Shown: piece by piece, positions 43,436 to 52,361 of the stretch | How the letters are laid out: the number at the start of each line of letters is the position of its first letter | How positions within the stretch are numbered: position 1 is the first letter of the stretch | Source of the DNA: Neoakkermansia glycaniphila | GTDB lineage: Bacteria; Verrucomicrobiota; Verrucomicrobiia; Verrucomicrobiales; Akkermansiaceae | Length of the DNA stretch: 64,000 nt | Assembly (NCBI RefSeq): GCF_001683795.1 | Contig: NZ_LIGX01000002.1 | Span: 62,001 to 126,000 of the forward strand | Direction: 5' to 3' | Notes under the pieces: generated by a model | The model's input: the letters and a program-made list of their open reading frames with translations, nothing else | Databases searched by the model: none | Told to the model about the DNA's origin: nothing | Position numbers and translations under genes: made by a program

Positions 43436-45270
43436 ATGAACATATCCACCCTCGCTTCCATCGCCTCTTTACTGCTTCCCGTCGCAACCTATGCCGGCAC
43501 GGCACAACCTGCTTCATCGCCGCACATACCCGGAAAAACAGAACCCGGCAACGACGAAATCCTGCGCCGCCACAGCACCTATGCCGGCATCCGCATGGCC
43601 TTCGACATGCAAAACCTGATCGATCACGCAGCGGCCAGCTACCTGACCGATCGAGAAGCCATCCGACAGGCCCTCCTCAGCAACCTCGACAACGAACTGG
43701 ATATCGAAAATACTGGGAATCGACCAAAGCCCTCGAGCAGGAATACACGGCGACGCTCGGACGGGAACAAAAGGAGTATGACAAAACCTTCCTGCAGGAA
43801 AATGCTAAACGTCCCGGCATCGCCACCCTCCCCATCGGCATCCAATACAAAGTCACACCCGATCCGGAAGGCAACAACAGCAGCATCGAAGAAATGGGCA
43901 GCCTGAAACGGGCCTCCACACTGGGCCGGTTCTTCGGCAGCGTCAGTGGATTGGCTGCCATCCACAGCCTGCCGCCTATCCTGCAATACAGCACTGCCCT
44001 GCAAAACATGCCGAAAGGCCGGGAATGGACACTCTACATACCCGTCCGCCTCCTGCCACCCAACGAACGGGCGCAGATCGAAAACTCCGCATCCGTCCTC
44101 GTCTGCACCATCTGCAAGAAACAGGGAGAAAACGAAAAAGAATACAGTGTCCAGCCCATCCCGGCCAGCCGGGGAACATACGCACACATCCCGGCGGCAC
44201 TCAGCCGCCGATTCGCAGAAAGCCAGGGCAAACTCACCGCTGCATTCGCCCAGGCATCTTTCAAGGAGATGGCGGCGAAGGACATCGACCCGGCATTGGC
44301 CCGCGCCGCCTTCATCGCATACATCGGGAAAGACATCGACGCCGAAGCCCTCGACCACGAATACAAGGAAACCATCCTTCGCTACGACGCCATCCACAAA
44401 ACACGCGAAACGGCACGGGACAAACGCTTCATCGAGGAAAACGCTAAAAAACCCGGCGTCACCGTCCTCGCAAACGGCATCCAGTACACCGTTGAAAAGG
44501 ATCCGGAAGGCCGCAATATAACCATCGACAAAATTCAAACCGCAGCCCTCTCCACCATCTCAGGGAACGACACACTGCACCTCAACAACTTCAGAGTGCA
44601 AGACATCTTCGGAGATGCCGCCGACAGCCTTCCGCCCGGTAAGAAATGGACGGCTTGCATCCCCTTCGGAGTACTGGATGAATCGAGACAATCCTCACTC
44701 AAGGCCGTCTGGGAAAAACAGCCGGAATACGTCGTCTTCACATGCGAAGCGGCAGAAACAGACTCTACTTCACCGGATACGGATGCAGACATTGAAGACG
44801 ATGCACCTGCCGCACAACCGTCCGACTCCATCTTCGCGTCTCCACCGCCTATCGACGCCAACACGCTGGCAAGCGAAGAAGCGGAATTTTTGAAAATGAA
44901 CGCCCTGACACCCAATGTCACCGTCCTCGACAACGGAGTCCAGTACTCCTACATCATCGACCCGAAGGGAAACAACGGATCCATCCTGGATGTAGACATC
45001 ATGGAAGCAAGAGCTCTGACAGGAGAATCCCTCGGAAGCATAGGCTTTCTGGACAGAAGTGCCGCCAAGGCCCACTTACATCCGGAATTGTGGCCGTATA
45101 TTGACGCATTGCCCAAGGCCAAACAATGGTTCTTCTGCATCCCCTCCCACCTGATCAACCCGAAATCATTGGACAAATACACGCAGAAAATCGGCGTCCG
45201 CCCGAACTACATCCTCTACACATACGAATGGTCGCCGCCGAAAGAAAACGATGCGGAACAAAGCGAATAA
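43436..45270 (+). pseudogene. Family B protein 6, frameshifted in module 1
   Basis: The start at 43436 encodes a normal family N-terminus (MNISTLASIASLLLPVATYA, then DEILRRHSTYAGIRMAFDMQ to LSNLDNELDIE). At about 43703-43713 the homologous sequence continues in another frame (YWESTKALEQEYTATLGREQ, then TFLQENAKRPGIATLPIGIQ and so on to 45270). One extra A in the AAAA run at 43707-43710 would join the halves as E-K-Y-W-E, so a single-base deletion or a sequencing error explains it. In the original frame translation ends at 43906. Everything downstream is intact: module 2 (RFIEENAKKPGVTVLANGIQ), acidic tag DTDADIEDDAPA, and module 3 (LTPNVTVLDNGVQYSYIIDP). No canonical -1 slippery heptamer is present, so programmed frameshifting is not favoured. 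Confidence 0.75.
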
Positions 45271-45401
45271 ACCGCATGCCTGCCCAAGAAAAAACAACGC
45301 ATATCCGCATTTTATTACTGACAAAACCGAGCCGATTTGATTAAGTAAAGGTACGGGTTCCATCCGGTCTCCGAATTGGCTCTCACCCGATCACCACCCC
45401 T

Positions 45402-45410
45402 CCCCCCCCC
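45402..45410 (+). repeat. C9 homopolymer just upstream of a start codon
   Basis: CCCC-T-CCCCCCCCC (45397-45410) ends 9 nt before the ATG at 45420. The uninterrupted C9 is the longest homopolymer I noticed near a start in this window and is prone to slipped-strand length change. Confidence 0.7.
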
Positions 45411-45419
45411 AACAACACC

Positions 45420-46214
45420 ATGCGTCCGTCCATCGTATTCGGAATCATCGCAACCATACTGCCCACCGCACTCGCAGCCGATCAACCCTCATCCCCTGCG
45501 CCCAAACAGGAGGCAGCGCCTGCAACCACAGCGGAACCAACCCCCACCCCACCCTCCATCCCGGAAGACATTCGCAAACAATACAGCGAATTCGTCGGAA
45601 AAGCCCTGGCATTCGGACTCCAGCAGAGATTTGAACACATGGCCGACAAAACGCAACAGCCTCTCATCGACGCCGACCTCGTGCGAAAAACCTTCATGGA
45701 AAACATCGCACGTCCCCTGGATGCAGAAAATATCCAAAAAGAAGAGGAAGCCATCGTCAAAACATACAACGAAGCATACAAGGCATACTCAACAGCCAAA
45801 GCTGCTCGCTTTCTCAAGGAAAATGCGAAAAAGCCCGGTATCATCCTGCTGGAAAACGGCATGCAATGCCAGGTCACCACAGATAAGGACCCTGCCAAAA
45901 ACTACAGAATCGAAGAAGCTGACAGCGTAGACGTCGGCGTACCGGACTCCGACTTCCCGACCCATTCCCGCATGAGTTCTTCCGGCGTACTCGACGGTTT
46001 TGACGAACTGTCCGACATATCCAGAGAACTGCTCAAGGAACTGCCTGAAGGTACGGAGTGGATCGTCTATGTCCCGGCCTCAGCCATGTCCGAAGAATTC
46101 AAGGCCGACGCAAGCGCATTCCTCGTACTCACGTTCCGTATGTCCAAAGACAGCGAACATAACGACAAAGACGCAACGGATGGTCGCGACGAAGACATCG
46201 AAGACGAGGAATAA
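45420..46214 (+). CDS. Family B protein 7: single module with acidic tail
   Basis: 264 residues with a signal peptide ending LAA near residue 20, then a long P/A/T-rich linker (about 20-48). One module: the helical half starting EDIRKQYSEFVGKALAFGLQ, the hinge RFLKENAKKPGIILLENGMQ near 136-155, and the late strands TEWIVYVPASAM and AFLVLTFRM. The protein ends with the acidic tag GRDEDIEDEE, where the multi-module relatives continue into module 3. It is closer to a minimal Mip-like layout than the three-module genes. It stands apart from both neighbours (149 and 199 nt gaps) and has the C9 tract in its leader, so its expression may vary. A terminator candidate follows. Confidence 0.75.
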   Translation: MRPSIVFGIIATILPTALAADQPSSPAPKQEAAPATTAEPTPTPPSIPEDIRKQYSEFVGKALAFGLQQRFEHMADKTQQPLIDADLVRKTFMENIARPLDAENIQKEEEAIVKTYNEAYKAYSTAKAARFLKENAKKPGIILLENGMQCQVTTDKDPAKNYRIEEADSVDVGVPDSDFPTHSRMSSSGVLDGFDELSDISRELLKELPEGTEWIVYVPASAMSEEFKADASAFLVLTFRMSKDSEHNDKDATDGRDEDIEDEE

Positions 46215-46278
46215 CCGCTTCATCCCTTCCCGCCTTCACAAATCCTGCGGTATGCCGCACATGGTACGGCTTCTCCGA

Positions 46279-46344
46279 ACGGAAATCCCCCACTCCGAAT
46301 AGAGCCCTCTCCCGGGATTCCACAATCCCATTCCGTATTTTTTT
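46279..46344 (+). terminator. Candidate terminator between the two halves of the array
   Basis: An outer stem ACGGAA (46279-46284) with TTCCGT (46331-46336) encloses a small hairpin GGGATT/AATCCC (46314-46329) and is followed by A and seven T (46338-46344). The outer loop is long, so the call is moderate. Confidence 0.45.
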
Positions 46345-46413
46345 GAAAAAACACTCCGTCCTTTCGGACGAACCCATTCTCATGCGTTAATCATACAAGG
46401 AAACACTTCTCCC

Positions 46414-47244
46414 ATGAAATACATCATCCCCCTTCTCCTCTCCGTATCTCCCATCTCGGCTGAGAATCAAACATCAGCACATGCAACATTGCAAGTTCCG
46501 GAAATCAGCAGACTGTCGGACGATTCCCAGTCAGCCTATTCTTCCTACCTCGGCACGTACATCGCATTGCAGCTGCTCAAAAACGATGTCACCCTTCAAG
46601 ACATCGACATCGCCTCATTTTTCCAGGCATTTGAAGACGGAATGAACGACGGAACAGATATCAAACAACAACTGGCTCGGAAGGACATCCCAGCCCATCT
46701 GAACAGGCAATCGGAAACACGACGGCAACAACTCGCTGAAGAGGCAAAAAAAATCGGAGAACAATTCTTGGCGGTAAACGGTAAAAAACCGGGCGTCACA
46801 ACCACAGCCAGTGGTCTGCAATATCGGATCGATCGCCAAGGCACAGGCACCAGTTACAATAAAAAACAACACGGAACCAACCCCACCTACACCGTCAAAT
46901 ACACCGTACGCACGCTCAACGGCACAGTGGTTTCCGACTTCACCGACGAAACCGTCGAAGCTGCCGACCACTCCAGGCTCGAAGGATTCGACGAAGGCCT
47001 CTCCCTCATGCCCGTCGGTTCGCAATGGACATTCTTTCTGCCTTCCCATCTGGCATTCGGAGACGAACATATTGTTACCGCAAGCTCCATGCTGCCAGCC
47101 AACTCGGCCTTGATCATCCAAGTGGAACTATTCGGCATCAAAAAAGGTGACGAGACGCAAACCATGTACATCGAAGGCGTCCCATTCGAATTTATTCCCA
47201 TGGATGCAGACGCCGAAGAAACAGAAACCGCAGACGAAGAATAA
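46414..47244 (+). CDS. FKBP-type peptidyl-prolyl isomerase-like protein, Mip/FkpA layout
   Basis: 276 residues. Signal peptide ending ISA near residue 16, helical N-domain about 35-115 (FKBP_N type), hinge FLAVNGKKPGVTTTASGLQY (118-137), and an FKBP domain about 138-245 with VKYTVRTLNGTVVSDF, LEGFDEGLSLMPVGSQWTFF, PSHLAFG and SALIIQVELFGI. Relative to active FKBPs, the Phe-Asp of the pocket becomes Val-Ser, the Trp of the pocket floor becomes Phe (EGFDEGL), and Tyr of the A-Y-G loop becomes Phe. Conserved scaffold, altered pocket: isomerase activity may be weak, chaperone function is possible. The C-terminus is acidic. It opens the second half of the array, after a 199-nt gap. Confidence 0.85.
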   Translation: MKYIIPLLLSVSPISAENQTSAHATLQVPEISRLSDDSQSAYSSYLGTYIALQLLKNDVTLQDIDIASFFQAFEDGMNDGTDIKQQLARKDIPAHLNRQSETRRQQLAEEAKKIGEQFLAVNGKKPGVTTTASGLQYRIDRQGTGTSYNKKQHGTNPTYTVKYTVRTLNGTVVSDFTDETVEAADHSRLEGFDEGLSLMPVGSQWTFFLPSHLAFGDEHIVTASSMLPANSALIIQVELFGIKKGDETQTMYIEGVPFEFIPMDADAEETETADEE

Positions 47245-47269
47245 CATCCTCGAACATTAACATCTCACC

Positions 47270-48064
47270 ATGAATTCAGCCCTACTTACCCCCCTCTTTC
47301 TGGCAGGCCTCTGCATGGCATCCGCTCCGGCAACCTCTCCAGACACTTCAAACGACGGAAAACAACACACCCCTCCGTCCAGGCAAGACATCTCTGCCTA
47401 CCTTGGTTACGAAAGCGCCGTCATCCTGAAAAACAACTCGTTGCGAAAGAAAGACATCGATCTGCCTGCATTCCGCAAGGCTTTCGCAGCAACCATGAAA
47501 AAAAAACCTAACCTTGAGCAATTCAACGCGTACGTCGATTCCATTCAGCCGACAATCGATGCCGCTACGCACCAATTGGAACAACGCAACCTCAAACTCG
47601 CAACCGACACACTCCAGATCAGCAGGAACTTCCTCGAAGAAAACGGTAAAAAACCGGGCATTGTCAAAACCTCTAGCGGCTTGCAATATCGTATCGATCA
47701 ACAAGGAGCAGGCTCCGCTTACGATGAGGAACAACATGGAGAAAACCCTCTCTACTCTGTACGATTCAAACTCCTGCTCATGGACGGCACCCTCCTCATC
47801 GACAAAACGGAAAAGGCCATCGAAACATCCGACAGCATCGGCCTCGAAGGCTTTGACGAAGCCCTCACCCTCATGCCCGTCGGCTCCAAATGGACTCTCT
47901 ACCTGCCCCCTCACCTCGCGTTCGGCGATGCAACCATCTATCAAGATGGAATCTGCATTCCGGGCAACTCCGTCATCATCATCGAAGCGGAACTTCAGTC
48001 CATCAAAAAAGACACCCGCGTCATCCATCCGGATGGCACCGTCACGGATCGCCCTACCCAATAA
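47270..48064 (+). CDS. FKBP-like protein, Mip/FkpA layout, second copy
   Basis: 264 residues. Signal peptide near 1-18 (LAGLCMASA), helical N-domain (ISAYLGYESAVILKNNSLRK to about 115), hinge FLEENGKKPGIVKTSSGLQY near 122-141, FKBP domain to about 250: VRFKLLLMDGTLLIDK, LEGFDEALTLMPVGSKWTLY, PPHLAFGD and SVIIIEAELQSI. The pocket Phe-Asp position reads Leu-Ile, and Trp of the floor is Phe, so it shares the altered pocket of the preceding gene. It follows that gene by 25 nt and precedes the next by 9 nt; co-transcription is very likely. Periplasmic location is expected. Confidence 0.85.
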   Translation: MNSALLTPLFLAGLCMASAPATSPDTSNDGKQHTPPSRQDISAYLGYESAVILKNNSLRKKDIDLPAFRKAFAATMKKKPNLEQFNAYVDSIQPTIDAATHQLEQRNLKLATDTLQISRNFLEENGKKPGIVKTSSGLQYRIDQQGAGSAYDEEQHGENPLYSVRFKLLLMDGTLLIDKTEKAIETSDSIGLEGFDEALTLMPVGSKWTLYLPPHLAFGDATIYQDGICIPGNSVIIIEAELQSIKKDTRVIHPDGTVTDRPTQ

Positions 48065-48073
48065 ACCCAAGCT

Positions 48074-49351
48074 ATGAAACGCATCGCCGCCGCACTCACC
48101 ATACTTTTGATGTCGCTTGATACCCTCACGGCACAAAATATACCTTCCTCAACTACCAGCAGCGGCGAGTCAAAGGAAATATCGGCATTATTCCCCACAA
48201 AAGAAGCCAAACTCCGACACGACGTCTCGGCCTATCTGGGTTCGATACTCGGCACGGCATTGCATGAGGCCGGCATGCGCCCGGAAGACCTCGACTTCGA
48301 TATATTGATCCGTACCTTAGCCATCGAACTCGCGCTGCAAGGCCAAAACATTCCCGAACCGGAGGCGAACGAAACCCGCACACAAGCGGCGCTGCGCATC
48401 ATGCGGGCAAAAATGGAACAACGGAACAACGAAATATCCGCCACCAATGCCGAACGCAGCCGCCGCTTTCTGGAAGAAAATGCAAAAAAACCGGGCATCG
48501 TCACCACGCCGAGCGGCCTGCAATACCGCATCGACAAACAGGGTACCGGCGCACCCCGCACCTCCTCCCGCAAGGAAACCGACGATCGCGCCCTGTACGC
48601 CATCAAATACACCATCGACACGCTGGATGGCCCCATGATCGACAACCATAACGGAACAGTCAGCATCATACGCAACCACTCAACTTCGCGCATTCCGGCA
48701 GGAATCCATGAAGCCTTGAAACTGATGCAACCCGGTTCCAAATGGACTCTTTACATTCCGCCGTCCATCGGATACGGCGAAAAACAGAGAAATCTCATGT
48801 GGCTCTCCTTGGGCGAACGGCAGGCACACTTCGACCACGAGCGCATCTGCCAGCCCTGCATCGGAGGCAATAGCGTTCTGATTGTACAGATCGAACTTGT
48901 CGACTACTCCCCCAATGTCCCCTTGAGTCTGGACGAGGTTGACAGCGTATATCTGGCTGCCAACCCTTTTTGGAGCAAACCTGCTTTAGCCATTGCGGAA
49001 ATGCAGCCGATTCTTGCCCATCTGAACGAAGCCGCTACACGCACCCCTCTTCATCCAGAGCAAACACAATATTCATCTCAAGAACTCCGAAAAATCACAT
49101 CTGATACAATTGCAAAAATTTGGGCAAACAAAATGATAGACGAAGGATTAATCCTTCCGGACATCGATATACCCACATTCCGCAATCAATTGGAACAATC
49201 CCTCGCGTCGCCTCCGTCCATGGAAGACATCGACAAACAGCATGCCGCCGCAATCGGAATGGCGGCATACATCAAAGAGAGAACACCCCACCAAACCCAA
49301 TATACCGACAAACAAAAATTCCTCGGCATCAAAACATCTGCGGATTTTTAA
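48074..49351 (+). CDS. FKBP-like protein with the stump of a second unit at its C-terminus
   Basis: 425 residues. Signal peptide near 1-20, helical N-domain (LRHDVSAYLGSILGTALHEA), hinge FLEENAKKPGIVTTPSGLQY near 135-154, FKBP domain to about 285 with IKYTIDTLDGPMIDNH, LKLMQPGSKWTLYIPPSIGYG and SVLIVQIELVDY. This member keeps Tyr in I-G-Y-G but has an insert with C-Q-P-C before the last strand. From about 330 the chain restarts as another helical N-domain (LRKITSDTIAKIWANKMIDE, LPDIDIPTFRNQLEQSL) and ends abruptly at QKFLGIKTSADF. That end resembles a hinge and first FKBP strand with several residues lost. It is best read as a fusion to a truncated extra copy. The next gene starts 3 nt later. 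Confidence 0.82.
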   Translation: MKRIAAALTILLMSLDTLTAQNIPSSTTSSGESKEISALFPTKEAKLRHDVSAYLGSILGTALHEAGMRPEDLDFDILIRTLAIELALQGQNIPEPEANETRTQAALRIMRAKMEQRNNEISATNAERSRRFLEENAKKPGIVTTPSGLQYRIDKQGTGAPRTSSRKETDDRALYAIKYTIDTLDGPMIDNHNGTVSIIRNHSTSRIPAGIHEALKLMQPGSKWTLYIPPSIGYGEKQRNLMWLSLGERQAHFDHERICQPCIGGNSVLIVQIELVDYSPNVPLSLDEVDSVYLAANPFWSKPALAIAEMQPILAHLNEAATRTPLHPEQTQYSSQELRKITSDTIAKIWANKMIDEGLILPDIDIPTFRNQLEQSLASPPSMEDIDKQHAAAIGMAAYIKERTPHQTQYTDKQKFLGIKTSADF

Positions 49352-49354
49352 ACC

Positions 49355-50377
49355 ATGAACACCTCCATCCTCCTGACCGCAATCCTGTTTCCAATCGGCA
49401 TGTGCCAAGCCCGACAAGTCCATGCCGCCGACACCCGGCCTCCGGAAGCATCTCCCTCAGAAAATGCGGCACAGTTGAAACGCGATGTTTCAACCTCCAT
49501 CGGATATGCCATGGGAATTGCTTTCGCACAGGAGAATCGCACGCCCATCACGATAGATATGGATCTGTGCATGAACACCTTTCAAACCGCTCTGAAAACA
49601 GGCCTCCAATACACGACTCGGCAAGAAGCTACGGAACAAGTCAACACTGTCGCCAAAACCGGTCAGGAAAGAGAGGCCCACTCCATGTCGATGGGTTTCG
49701 GCATCGCCTTTTGCCTGCTGAGTATCGGCTTTGTGCAGGACGACATCGACACGGCCTTTTTCCGGCAGGCTTTTGAAGCTGCCTTACAAGGCAAAATCAC
49801 TGAAGACGAGGTACGCGCCTACGACGAATCAATGGATCGCATGCGCCAGATCATCCGCAACAGGGAAGCTACTGCTGCCCGCGCCAACCTCGCTATCACC
49901 AAAGCCTTCCTGAAAGAAAACTCCGGTAAGCCAGGAATCGTCACCATGCCGGACGGCCTTCAATACAAAATCGAAAAACAGGGAACGGGGCGTACCTACG
50001 ACGCAGAAAAGGACGGCGAATATCCCGTCTACGTGGTCAAATTTACGATGTCCGACATCCACGGCAACATTTGGGACGACTACACAAAAGCACCCACGGA
50101 ACTCATGGGGCCCGTCTCTCCCGAGGGGCTGGACACAGCGCTTTCCATCATGCCTATCGGCTCCACATGGACGCTGTTCCTCTCGCCCGAACTCGGTTTC
50201 GGCGAAGAAACCTCGCAGGACGAACGCATCAGCATTCCCGGCAATTCCGTACTCGTAATTCGCGTCGAATTACTCGACATCCATGCATTGGACATTCCCA
50301 AAGTCATCCCACTGAAAACGGATAATACCGAACCGGACGGTTCAGACAATGAAACTTCCGGGAATCACGACGAATAA
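49355..50377 (+). CDS. FKBP-like protein with duplicated helical N-domain
   Basis: 340 residues. Signal peptide near 1-25. Two successive helical units follow: one from LKRDVSTSIGYAMGIAFAQE to about 85, another from MSMGFGIAFCLLSIGFVQDD to about 180. Both resemble the single N-domain of the neighbours. Then the hinge FLKENSGKPGIVTMPDGLQY near 187-206 and an FKBP domain to about 315: VKFTMSDIHGNIWDDY, LDTALSIMPIGSTWTLF, SPELGFGEE and SVLVIRVELLDI. The pocket aspartate (W-D-D) is kept, while Tyr of the A-Y-G loop is Phe. It is the last gene of the array, 92 nt before the MoxR operon and its promoter. Confidence 0.84.
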   Translation: MNTSILLTAILFPIGMCQARQVHAADTRPPEASPSENAAQLKRDVSTSIGYAMGIAFAQENRTPITIDMDLCMNTFQTALKTGLQYTTRQEATEQVNTVAKTGQEREAHSMSMGFGIAFCLLSIGFVQDDIDTAFFRQAFEAALQGKITEDEVRAYDESMDRMRQIIRNREATAARANLAITKAFLKENSGKPGIVTMPDGLQYKIEKQGTGRTYDAEKDGEYPVYVVKFTMSDIHGNIWDDYTKAPTELMGPVSPEGLDTALSIMPIGSTWTLFLSPELGFGEETSQDERISIPGNSVLVIRVELLDIHALDIPKVIPLKTDNTEPDGSDNETSGNHDE

Positions 50378-50401
50378 ATACTTTCAAACGCCATCTTCAC
50401 C

Positions 50402-50429
50402 TTGACAAACAGCCTGTAAAGCTTATCCT
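50402..50429 (+). promoter_or_regulatory. Promoter of the MoxR/Bat operon
   Basis: A perfect TTGACA (50402-50407), 16 bp, TATCCT (50424-50429). Leader of about 34 nt to the ATG at 50470. Confidence 0.7.
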
Positions 50430-50469
50430 AACCAGAAGCCCTTTTTATTTCCCACCCACAGAATCTCCC

Positions 50470-51441
<972 letters not shown>

Positions 51442-51476
51442 ACCGCGCAAAACGACCCCGCCCCCGACGCACGACC

Positions 51477-52358
51477 ATGCCGAACATCCAGCACAAATAC
51501 CTCCGGCCCGAAGACCTCAAACGGCTGGCGAACTACCGCTTCGCCGTCCAGATGATGGTCGAGGGATGGATGTCCGGCAAACACCGGGCGAAGGGGCGCG
51601 GAGCATCGAGCGACTTCCTCGAATACCGCCAGTACGCCCCCGGCGACGACCTCCGCCTCATCGACTGGCGCGTCTATGCCCGCAGCGACCGCTACCACCT
51701 CAAAACCTTCGAGCATGAAACCCATCTCGAATGCCACATCTTCGTGGACAGCAGCGCCTCCATGGGCTACCGCAGCGGAGGCCCGATGACCAAGCTCGAC
51801 TACGCCTCCTACTTCGCCGCCTGCGTCGCATGGCTCGTCATCCGGGGGAACGACCGCGCCTCCCTCCAGACCTTCGATGCCGACATCCGCTCATTCATGC
51901 CCCCCGGCTCCACGCGCAAGCATCTGGACGGCATGCTCAACCTCCTCGAACACAACACGCCGGGAGGCCCCACCAGCCTGCCCGCCTCGCTCGAAAAATC
52001 CCACCACCTGCTCAAAACACCCGGCACCCTCGTCATCGTCTCCGACTTCCTGAGCGACCCCGCCGCCCTCATGCAATCCCTCAACCCGTACCTGCACCGG
52101 GGCTTCAAAATCGTACTCGTCCAGGTACTCGACCCGCACGAAGTCGAACTCCCCTCCGACGGACTCGCCCGCTACTACGACATGGAAACGAACGAACACC
52201 TCCTGTGCAACAGCGAAACCGTCCGCTCGGCCTACAGGCAACGCGTGCAGGAACACCGCACAGGCCTCCGCTCCCTCGCCATGTCGCGCGGCATCCGCTT
52301 CTTCTCCGTCACCACGGATGAATCCTATTACCAACTGTTCGACGCCCTCTCCGAATAA
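51477..52358 (+). CDS. DUF58 protein
   Basis: 293 residues from the ATG at 51477, 35 nt after the MoxR gene. The motif RQYAPGDDLRLIDWRVYARS (51-70) is the defining DUF58 block, followed by a VWA-like strand and metal site VDSSASM (90-96). DUF58 proteins accompany MoxR ATPases and VWA proteins and are thought to link the ATPase to its membrane targets. No membrane helix is present. The next gene starts 3 nt after the stop. Family assignment is firm, molecular role inferred from context. Confidence 0.92.
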   Translation: MPNIQHKYLRPEDLKRLANYRFAVQMMVEGWMSGKHRAKGRGASSDFLEYRQYAPGDDLRLIDWRVYARSDRYHLKTFEHETHLECHIFVDSSASMGYRSGGPMTKLDYASYFAACVAWLVIRGNDRASLQTFDADIRSFMPPGSTRKHLDGMLNLLEHNTPGGPTSLPASLEKSHHLLKTPGTLVIVSDFLSDPAALMQSLNPYLHRGFKIVLVQVLDPHEVELPSDGLARYYDMETNEHLLCNSETVRSAYRQRVQEHRTGLRSLAMSRGIRFFSVTTDESYYQLFDALSE

Positions 52359-52361
52359 CCC

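Larger units (their letters stand above)
35473..50377 (+). repeat. Array of eleven family B (Mip/FkpA-like) genes
   Basis: Eleven consecutive same-strand genes (35473, 36919, 37704, 39573, 41508, 43436, 45420, 46414, 47270, 48074, 49355) encode exported proteins built from the same module. Gaps are mostly 2-25 nt; the two larger ones (149 and 199 nt) flank the single-module gene at 45420 and probably mark separate transcripts. Divergence is graded: recognisable FKBP domains at the 3' side, degenerate multi-module proteins at the 5' side. Confidence 0.75.

Noticed and set aside
43700..43715. Programmed -1 frameshifting in the family B gene at 43436
   Set aside because: No X-XXY-YYZ heptamer in the right frame and no obvious downstream stimulatory hairpin; a one-base deletion is simpler.
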